DNA from: JBCCRH01 sp039208045
GTDB taxonomy: Bacteria; Bacteroidota; Bacteroidia; Chitinophagales; Saprospiraceae
Assembly: GCA_039208045.1 (NCBI GenBank)
Contig: JBCCRH010000404.1
Coordinates: 1 to 5,458 of the forward strand
DNA length: 5,458 nucleotides
Reading direction: 5' to 3'
Below, one piece after another: positions 1 through 4,462 of this stretch (positions within the stretch are counted from its first letter, which is position 1; every line of letters begins with the position of its first letter). The notes beneath the pieces are model-generated. The model saw nothing but the letters and a program-made list of their open reading frames with translations, ran no database searches and was not told where the DNA came from. The position numbers and the translations under genes were made by a program.

Positions 1-149
1 ACAGCCATTAAATGCCTGCAAGCGGCAACATTTTACCCTGCACTGCGTTAAAATGCCTCGCCAATACGTAGGTATTGCCTGTGTTTTTCGCCTTGTTCAG
101 CACAAAATTTGCTGCGCTTTCGACTATTCATGGCTGGCGGAACAAGTCT

Positions 150-186
150 AAAAAAAACGGGGAGTCCAGCGCTTAGCTAAACTCCC
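150..186 (-). terminator. Intrinsic terminator, minus strand
   Basis: GGGAGT at 160-165 pairs with ACTCCC at 181-186 around a 15-nt loop (a further AGC/GCT pairing is possible inside). On the minus strand the stem is followed by CG and eight T residues (A-run at 150-157 on the plus strand). This is the layout of a Rho-independent terminator for a transcript coming from the right. There is no minus-strand protein gene between here and 1031, so the transcript it ends would be non-coding or very short. The six-pair stem is modest. Confidence 0.55.
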
Positions 187-228
187 AGTTCTTTGCATTT
201 CCTTCTTTTGAAGTTGGTGAAAGTTTCC

Positions 229-272
229 GTTGGGTACTCAATTCGCTCTATCGAGTCCGGTTGGATACTCAA
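229..272. repeat. Short direct repeat, two units 31 bp apart
   Basis: GTTGGGTACTCAA at 229-241 recurs as GTTGGATACTCAA at 260-272, one mismatch in 13. Each unit is itself close to palindromic (TTGRGTAYYCAA-like), so each could form a small hairpin or bind a dimeric protein. The flanks also pair: TTGAAGT at 208-214 is complementary to ACTTCAA at 274-280, which would enclose both units in one larger fold. The meaning is unknown; it may be part of the RNA ended by the minus-strand terminator at 150-186. Confidence 0.5.
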
Positions 273-290
273 CACTTCAAGCTTTCAATC

Positions 291-321
291 TTCCGGCGTA
301 CACACTCAAAAAATGCCGGAA
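291..321. repeat. 7-bp inverted repeat
   Basis: TTCCGGC at 291-297 is an exact inverted copy of GCCGGAA at 315-321, with a 17-nt spacer. No T-run follows on either strand, so it is not a terminator. It stands out as G/C-rich in A/T-rich DNA and may mark the right end of the 1-330 element or the base of a fold near the 5' end of a minus-strand RNA. Confidence 0.4.
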
Positions 322-421
322 AGGAATTAATAAAAATAATAATAAACCATCAAGAAAAACCGTAGATATGTGATTATACTGCTTTTTTTTAAATATGTTT
401 CTTTTTCTTCCACTTTTTAAC

Positions 422-460
422 AAAAAAGGCAGATAAACTTTCTTAAAAAGCCCATCTGCC
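422..460 (-). terminator. Intrinsic terminator, minus strand
   Basis: GGCAGAT at 428-434 pairs exactly with ATCTGCC at 454-460 (7 bp, four G/C pairs), and CTTT/AAAG (438-441 with 447-450) can extend the fold inside the loop. On the minus strand the stem runs straight into six T residues (A-run at 422-427). No T-run follows on the plus strand, so the direction is clear. It would end the candidate RNA just to its right. Confidence 0.55.
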
Positions 461-550
461 CCAATGTGGATACTACAACATCCTACATCATCAATAATGG
501 ATGAACCCTCATGGCGGTGCCATTTGGGGATGTAAGATGGGATGTAGTGC
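422..550 (-). ncRNA. Candidate small RNA, minus strand
   Basis: No protein of useful length is encoded here. Reading leftwards, a long imperfect hairpin comes first: 472-477 pairs with 543-548 (ACTACA/TGTAGT), 479-482 with 536-539 (CATC/GATG), 484-489 with 529-534 (TACATC/GATGTA), 506-508 with 526-528 (CCC/GGG), and 511-515 with 519-523 (ATGGC/GCCAT, 3-nt loop). It is followed at 428-460 by a terminator-like hairpin and a T-run. Hairpin plus terminator without a gene suggests a small RNA of about 120-150 nt. I see no convincing promoter to its right and no match to a known RNA class. A palindromic repeat element is the main alternative. The 5' end is a guess. Confidence 0.35.
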
Positions 551-848
551 TCCGTACTTGCTTTTCATTGTTAAATACATGTTCATGAAATTTAAAATGG
601 ATTATAATAAAATGGGATTTCCGTATATGATTATGATTTAAAGATAAGTCGAAAAAGATAAAGTAAGGAAAACCACTAAGGGATTATTTCAAATGGCGTG
701 TTTGGGTGTTGATACGGTAGGAAATTAGGTAGTATCGGTGAAGTCCTCGTTAAGTCCAGGCAGCTCAATTTTATCAAAAAAAGAAGAAAATACTAACTGA
801 GTAAAATGATATTATCTAAATAGCACAGTTTGTTTCTCAAAAAACAAA
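551..848. other. A/T-rich intergenic stretch, no gene seen
   Basis: About 300 bp with no ORF of credible length on either strand and no clear RNA gene. A 20-codon methionine-rich frame at 579-641 and an 11-codon frame starting near 694 look like chance. It separates the candidate minus-strand RNA from the leader of the 1032 gene, so any promoters for the two divergent transcripts should lie here or just beside it, but I see no strong Bacteroidota-type promoter in it. Confidence 0.5.
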
Positions 849-880
849 TTTGGTTTTCCTAAAAACAAATCATAGATTGC
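849..880 (+). promoter_or_regulatory. Weak candidate promoter, Bacteroidota type
   Basis: TTTG at 849-852 and TAGATTGC at 873-880 are 20 nt apart. The Bacteroidota housekeeping consensus is TTTG, about 19-21 nt, then TAnnTTTG; the -7 box here keeps TA and TT but departs at the last positions. Transcription from it would start near 887, placing both inverted repeats (906-961 and 988-1025) in the leader of the 1032 gene. A stem-loop can also form from TTTGTTT 829-835 and AAACAAA 842-848 just upstream. The call is speculative. Confidence 0.2.
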
Positions 881-905
881 CTGAAATTTTAGATATATGA
901 AACGA

Positions 906-961
906 GCATGATCTTATTTAATCATAATATCACGCAAGTAAATGATTAAAAAAGATCATGC
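906..961. repeat. 20-bp near-perfect inverted repeat
   Basis: The arm at 906-925 (begins GCATGATCTT, ends AATCAT) and the arm at 942-961 (begins ATGATT, ends AAGATCATGC) are complementary at 19 of 20 positions, around a 16-nt loop. Neither strand has a T-run after the stem, so it is not an ordinary terminator. It lies 70 bp before the start of the 1032 gene and overlaps the first codon of a possible leader ORF. It may be an operator, an RNA hairpin stabilising or gating the mRNA, or a palindromic repeat element. Confidence 0.85.
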
Positions 962-1035
962 GAGAGCGTAGCGGTTACATGGGTGCAGAAATTTTTCTGC
1001 ATTATGCTCTGCGCAGAAAAATTTCAAACACATGA
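958..1035 (+). CDS. Possible 25-aa leader peptide
   Basis: ATG at 958 opens a 25-codon frame (MRERSGYMGAEIF..., ending ISNT) with a second ATG at 979. Its TGA stop at 1033-1035 overlaps the ATG of the next gene at 1032 as ATGA, the classic layout of translational coupling. The start codon lies in the right arm of the 906-961 inverted repeat, and the 988-1025 hairpin lies inside the frame. No ribosome-binding site is visible, as is usual in Bacteroidota. The peptide has no run of one amino acid that would suggest classic attenuation. Short frames like this arise by chance, so the exact overlap is the main argument. Confidence 0.25.
   Translation: MRERSGYMGAEIFLHYALRRKISNT
983..1031 (+). promoter_or_regulatory. 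Leader hairpin with two alternative pairings
   Basis: GAAATTTTTCTGC at 988-1000 pairs exactly with GCAGAAAAATTTC at 1013-1025 (13 bp, 12-nt loop); GTG 983-985 and CAC 1029-1031 could close the base. The stem ends six bases before the ATG at 1032. The middle segment TTTCTGC (994-1000) can instead pair with GCAGAAA at 985-991, leaving the right arm free. Three segments with exclusive pairing are typical of attenuators and translational switches. No T-run follows, so any control would act on translation or RNA stability. No ligand-binding aptamer is recognised. Confidence 0.45.
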
Positions 1036-1730
1036 AAAAGCAGGCTGAACACCGCAAATACAACTTCCCTGATGCTGACTTGTATGTACAGTGCTTAGAG
1101 CGTATCAAATACGCCCACCGCGACATCAAACACTTTGAGCAATATGGCTATGGACTAGATCGATTGAAAGGATTTAAAAACCTTTGCGATAAATTCCGAG
1201 GCCTGCCGGATGATGATGAATTGGTAGGGGATCAAATGGTAGCCACTGATAAAAAGTATCAAGCATCAGAAAAGCTAAAAGGAGCGATCCGGTCGGTTAT
1301 GACGCGCGTAGCGATGAAGTATAGCAACCGAAGCGGGCGCTATCGCAAATTTGGCACGGCAAAGCTAGGCGATATGACTGATGCACAGCTTATTTTTTGT
1401 GCGCGCCGCGTAGCGCGGGTGGCTCGTCAGCAAATGGATTTCCTGGCAGAAGTAGGTATTAATGAAAATGTAGTGAGCAGAGTAACAGAGGCGTGCCGCA
1501 ACTTTGAAAATGCCCTAAACATTCAGCAAGACAAAGTAGCCGATCGAGATATTGCTGTCGAACGCCGAACCGAGCAGGGCAATAAGCTCTACGATGAGAT
1601 GGTGACGCTATGCAATATTGGCAAAGATATTTGGGTAGAAAAAGATCCCGTCAAATACGAGAATTACACCATTTACGAAAGTAATAACGAGCAGAAAAAA
1701 GCCAGAAAGCAGAAGGATAAAAATAGTTAA
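1032..1730 (+). CDS. Hypothetical helical protein, 232 aa
   Basis: I cannot assign a named family. The protein has no signal peptide or membrane segment, so it should be cytoplasmic. It is rich in charged residues and predicted by eye to be mostly alpha-helical: helices around residues 16-58, 76-98, 117-165 and 170-196, then a lysine-rich tail (about 218-232). A basic patch at 85-132 (IRSVMTRVAMKYSNRSGRYRKF and two RVAR-like runs) could touch nucleic acid. The segment GKDIWVEKDPVKYENYTIYE (198-217) has the look of a conserved signature; similar C-termini occur, from memory, in uncharacterised Bacteroidota proteins. ATG 1032 is the only good start; it overlaps the stop of the leader frame. The gene stands alone, 142 bp before the next one, and no terminator is visible after it. 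Its structured leader suggests post-transcriptional control. Confidence 0.8.
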   Translation: MKKQAEHRKYNFPDADLYVQCLERIKYAHRDIKHFEQYGYGLDRLKGFKNLCDKFRGLPDDDELVGDQMVATDKKYQASEKLKGAIRSVMTRVAMKYSNRSGRYRKFGTAKLGDMTDAQLIFCARRVARVARQQMDFLAEVGINENVVSRVTEACRNFENALNIQQDKVADRDIAVERRTEQGNKLYDEMVTLCNIGKDIWVEKDPVKYENYTIYESNNEQKKARKQKDKNS

Positions 1731-1828
1731 TAGTAAGTATAACCCTTTTTACCAATAGCATTCCTTTTTTATTCAAAATCAATTACTTAAAAGCGGATAA
1801 ATATTTTATTTTTCATTGCGAACTTTTA

Positions 1829-1861
1829 TTGATAGTTGACGTTTAATAGTAAAACTATCAA
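1829..1861. promoter_or_regulatory. 9-bp inverted repeat upstream of the TPR gene
   Basis: TTGATAGTT at 1829-1837 is an exact inverted copy of AACTATCAA at 1853-1861, with a 15-nt spacer; the right arm ends 11 bases before ATG 1873. No T-run follows as a terminator would need. The position suits an operator for a dimeric regulator or a hairpin in the 5' leader of the TPR-small protein-SPFH operon. A clear promoter box is not seen around it. The role is inferred from position only. Confidence 0.5.
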
Positions 1862-1872
1862 AAATCGTTGTA

Positions 1873-3093
1873 ATGATGAACATCAAAATTATTTTCACCA
1901 GAAACATTATCTATCACTTTACAGTAAGTGTATTATTTGCCTTGCCATTCACTATCCTGAATAGCCAAGTGAATAGAGTAGATTTATTTCCTACCAATGT
2001 AACGGAGAATCAAGAAATCTATGGAAATGGAGTTCTAAAGTACTTGCAGGACGGAGACATACACATGTGGAAAGCTAAATACGAGGAAGCAATCCTTGCT
2101 TACGACAACGCCATTATCCATTCCCCTAATTTTGCAGAAGCATACCTAAAGCGCGGCATCAGCAAATTCAGAATTGGCCGAGTAGAAGAAGCCAATGATG
2201 ATATTGAAATCGCATCTAGACTCAACCCATATATTGCAGACCTTCTAGGTTACCCTAACTTAAAAAGCCGAAAAAATTTAATCGCCCTGAATTCTAGAAA
2301 GTGGCTTCAACATTTTCAATTACAGTGGCATGTAGATACTTATGTAGATCAGATTATAGAAAAAACCGATTTACTTTATCAGCTGCAAGAAACCATCGAT
2401 GCCAAAGATTATGAAGCCGCAGTTGCTTATCTCGAACCCATATTAAATCAAAATGATGCTCCTTTTTGGGCAATCGATCTTGGTGTACAAATTCACCGTC
2501 TGCTAGAGTTAGATTATCCTTATACTAGACACTTTGAGCTATTGAAGTTTAATGCGGATCATCCAGTAGCGAATCTGGCTATGTCAAAAGTTCAGCCTAA
2601 TTCCAGGATTGATGAGGATATGCTCGGGCACACAACCTACGGATCGCTTTTTCAACTTAACAAAGCGGTGGAAGCTGCACAGTTGGGAAGATTAGACATT
2701 AGCCTGACTACGCTAGATGTTTTAGAAGCAGACTATCAACTTTCCCCAGAAGAACACCTCTTTTTAGAAGCATTAGTGTATAAGGTGAATAACCGACTTC
2801 CAGAAGCACTAGCTAGTATCAACACTGGCATAGATAGCGAAATGGAACCTAATGCAGATGCACACCTACTAAGAGGGACAATACTGTTGCTACTCAATGA
2901 ACCATATGCTGCTATCGACGACTTTAACCTAGCAATCAACTGGTCGGATAGCTACCCAGAAGCTTACTACAGTAGAGGTTTGGCTAAGCTTTTAGTCAAC
3001 AATCGATCCGATGCTTGCTACGACTTAGAACTAAGCGCGGAGAAAGGCTTTGAAAAGGGCCAAGTGAAGCATCAATATTTCTGTGCCTTTTGA
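1873..3093 (+). CDS. Exported TPR-repeat protein
   Basis: A 406-residue protein with an N-terminal signal sequence (basic start, hydrophobic residues about 13-30, likely cleavage near LNS-Q at 31/32), so it should be periplasmic or surface-exposed. Two TPR blocks flank a middle region. Block one, about 56-120, has the paired-helix pattern KAKYEEAILAYDNAI ... P.FAEAYLKRG ... RVEEANDDIEIASRLNP. Block two, about 262-395, includes EALASINTGI, NADAHLLRG, YAAIDDFNLAI, YPEAYYSRGLAKL and DACYDLELSAEKG. Residues 121-255 show no recognisable repeat. TPRs mediate protein-protein contacts; no catalytic domain is present, so this is probably a scaffold or adaptor. Two adjacent ATGs (1873, 1876) are possible starts. 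It is the first gene of a likely operon with the small exported protein 61 bp downstream and the SPFH gene after that. Family assignment is solid; the function is not known. Confidence 0.85.
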   Translation: MMNIKIIFTRNIIYHFTVSVLFALPFTILNSQVNRVDLFPTNVTENQEIYGNGVLKYLQDGDIHMWKAKYEEAILAYDNAIIHSPNFAEAYLKRGISKFRIGRVEEANDDIEIASRLNPYIADLLGYPNLKSRKNLIALNSRKWLQHFQLQWHVDTYVDQIIEKTDLLYQLQETIDAKDYEAAVAYLEPILNQNDAPFWAIDLGVQIHRLLELDYPYTRHFELLKFNADHPVANLAMSKVQPNSRIDEDMLGHTTYGSLFQLNKAVEAAQLGRLDISLTTLDVLEADYQLSPEEHLFLEALVYKVNNRLPEALASINTGIDSEMEPNADAHLLRGTILLLLNEPYAAIDDFNLAINWSDSYPEAYYSRGLAKLLVNNRSDACYDLELSAEKGFEKGQVKHQYFCAF

Positions 3094-3154
3094 TTTTAAA
3101 TATCATTTTCATTTTACACCCATTCACCACTATTAATTATTCACCTATAAATCA

Positions 3155-3526
3155 ATGAGTATGAAAAGGATAATCTTTCTAGTGGTCACTTGTATGCTAC
3201 CACTTGCGATGTGGAGTCAGCAAAACTTAATCACAGATAATCATAAACACTTTAATAGCATCAATACGATACAACTATTAGACGCAGTACAACCCGCTGC
3301 AACTTTACTCCAACTAAACCTAAGTATTGATCGCTCTAAGCAAGTTCAGCTGACGACTAACCTAACGAACTTTAAAGAACCCATTTCGCATGAAGAAATG
3401 GAGAATAGATTTCAAAAATTCTATACCCCTAAGCCTATTTGGGAGCGTGGACTACAGCGATCATTTTGGTATCAATACCCAGTACTTGACCACCTTCCAA
3501 CACTAGACTTACGAGTTGATCAATAA
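3155..3526 (+). CDS. Small exported protein of unknown function
   Basis: A 123-residue product with a clear signal peptide (MKRIIFLVVTCMLPLAMWSQ, likely cleaved at WSQ-Q), leaving a mature protein of about 100 residues. The mature part has no cysteine, membrane segment or repeat; it has an early helical region (LLDAVQPAATLLQLNLS) and an aromatic C-terminal part (FQKFYTPKPIWERGLQRSFWYQYP). I do not recognise a family. ATG 3161 may be the true start rather than 3155, because it gives the usual MKR-hydrophobic signal layout and matches the opening bases of the SPFH gene (ATGAAAAGGAT in both). It sits 61 bp after the TPR gene and 34 bp before the SPFH gene, so co-transcription and a joint envelope role are likely. 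That the frame is a real gene is supported by the signal peptide and the tight spacing. Confidence 0.7.
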   Translation: MSMKRIIFLVVTCMLPLAMWSQQNLITDNHKHFNSINTIQLLDAVQPAATLLQLNLSIDRSKQVQLTTNLTNFKEPISHEEMENRFQKFYTPKPIWERGLQRSFWYQYPVLDHLPTLDLRVDQ

Positions 3527-3560
3527 AATCGAAATCAATCAAATCTAAAATATAAAGCTT

Positions 3561-4394
3561 ATGAAAAGGATCAGTTTTTGGAGTTGTTTAGTTGTCATTT
3601 TTAGTATGGCGATCACTAGCTGTACGGTAGTACGCCAAGGAGAAGTAGGTGTAAAGCGTAAATTTGGAAAGTATTCAGATGTTCCTTATTTGGAAGGCTG
3701 GCGCTTTTTCAATCCCATTACCTCTTCCATTGTGAAGATCACTACTCAGACACAGAACCTTGAAGTAGGGCTTAATCTACCTTCTAAGGAAGGACTAAAT
3801 ATACTAGCAGAGATTTCTATCCTATATAGTATTGCAGGAAGTAAAGCACCTGACTTATTACGTACCATAGGAATCAATTACGAACAGAACATTATTCTAC
3901 CCGTCTTTCGATCAGCAGTGGCAGATGTTTCTGCTCGTTACTTTGCAAAAGATATGCACACTGGTGAACGTGCCGTCATTGAAAATGCGATTAGAGAGCA
4001 GATGCACAAAACCATAGAAGACCGAGGAATTACCATCGAAGCAGTATTGATAAAAAGTATCAAGTTACCAAGTAACCTAGCTAGAGCCATTGAGGAAAAG
4101 CTAGAGGCGGAGCAGAAAGCACTGCGGATGGAGTTCGTCTTGCAAGAAGAGCGCAGCGAAGCGGAACGTAGACGTATTGAAGCAGAGGGTGTTAGAGATG
4201 CCCAACAGATCATTGCAGAAGGGCTAAACAGTCAAATCTTACAGTTTAAGTCGATTGAGGCCTTCCTAGAGCTAGCAAAATCTCCAAATACTAAAATCAT
4301 TGTATCGGATGGAGATATGCCAGTGCTGCTTACACCAACAAACGAAGAACAAAATGCCGGTACCAACACGAGATTGCGTACCAATAACAACTAG
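3561..4394 (+). CDS. Prohibitin-family (SPFH) lipoprotein
   Basis: A 277-residue prohibitin-like protein of normal family length. The SPFH/band-7 domain runs from about 24 to 185: the opening RQGEVGVKRKFGKY and EGWRFFNP, the strand NLEVGLNLPSKEGLNILAEISILYSI, the PVFRSAVADVSARY segment, then RGITIEAVLIKSIKLP. A charged coiled coil follows (about 175-215, EEKLEAEQKALRMEFVLQEE), then the usual AQQIIAEGLN and a disordered polar tail. SPFH proteins form large ring-like membrane assemblies that organise membrane areas and shield or modulate proteases such as FtsH. The hydrophobic N-terminus ends in ITSC with Cys21 fitting a lipobox, so lipid anchoring with the domain in the periplasm is likely; a plain signal anchor of HflK/HflC type is the alternative. 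It is the last gene of the operon and is followed by a strong terminator. Confidence 0.92.
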   Translation: MKRISFWSCLVVIFSMAITSCTVVRQGEVGVKRKFGKYSDVPYLEGWRFFNPITSSIVKITTQTQNLEVGLNLPSKEGLNILAEISILYSIAGSKAPDLLRTIGINYEQNIILPVFRSAVADVSARYFAKDMHTGERAVIENAIREQMHKTIEDRGITIEAVLIKSIKLPSNLARAIEEKLEAEQKALRMEFVLQEERSEAERRRIEAEGVRDAQQIIAEGLNSQILQFKSIEAFLELAKSPNTKIIVSDGDMPVLLTPTNEEQNAGTNTRLRTNNN

Positions 4395-4416
4395 TGATTA
4401 AATAACGTGCCTATTG

Positions 4417-4455
4417 TAAGGGCTGCTACCGAAAGGTTTGCAGCCCTTATTTTTT
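4417..4455 (+). terminator. Intrinsic terminator of the TPR-SPFH operon
   Basis: TAAGGGCTGC at 4417-4426 pairs exactly with GCAGCCCTTA at 4440-4449 (10 bp); inside the loop ACC/GGT closes a GAAA tetraloop (4428-4437). Six T residues follow at 4450-4455. It lies 22 bp after the SPFH stop. On the minus strand the same hairpin is not followed by a T-run, so it mainly serves the plus-strand operon, though it could also stabilise the 3' end of the convergent transcript whose stop is only 8 bp away. Confidence 0.9.
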
Positions 4456-4462
4456 AATCTAA

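Larger units (their letters stand above)
8..297 (-). repeat. Possible dispersed intergenic element
   Basis: This stretch has no full gene but is not random. Read on the minus strand, 8-127 is open for 39 codons to a TAA at 8-10 (includes SAANFVLNKAKNTG), and the overlapping ORF 48-131 is a 27-codon frame starting MNSRKRSKFCAEQGE. The frame that gives SAANF is mostly readable further upstream too, interrupted by stops. The pattern, with an intrinsic terminator in the middle, resembles intergenic sequence that I associate from memory with repeated copies in Bacteroidota genomes; that cannot be confirmed from one copy. Alternatives are a decayed gene end or a structured non-coding RNA. The element boundaries are approximate and the left end may lie outside the window. 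Confidence 0.35.

Noticed and set aside
1..330. Possible CRISPR-like or insertion-sequence end from the repeats
   Set aside because: Only two short direct repeat units, no regular spacers, no transposase and no target duplication visible.
579..641. 20-codon methionine-rich ORF
   Set aside because: Too short, six methionines in an A/T-rich stretch, no coupling to a gene and no supporting signal; best explained by chance.
711..736. GATAC/GTATC inverted repeat
   Set aside because: Only five base pairs with a 16-nt loop in A/T-rich DNA; expected by chance.
829..869. TTTGTTT followed by two AAACAAA copies
   Set aside because: Stem is almost all A/T and low complexity; mentioned beside the candidate promoter but not called as an element.
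2736..2939. 67-codon minus-strand ORF inside the TPR gene
   Set aside because: Serine- and alanine-rich shadow frame wholly inside a well-supported gene, with no domain or start context.
3938..4213. 91-codon minus-strand ORF inside the SPFH gene
   Set aside because: Antisense shadow of the conserved coiled-coil region; its S/R/L-rich composition is typical of a reverse reading of E/A/K-rich coding.
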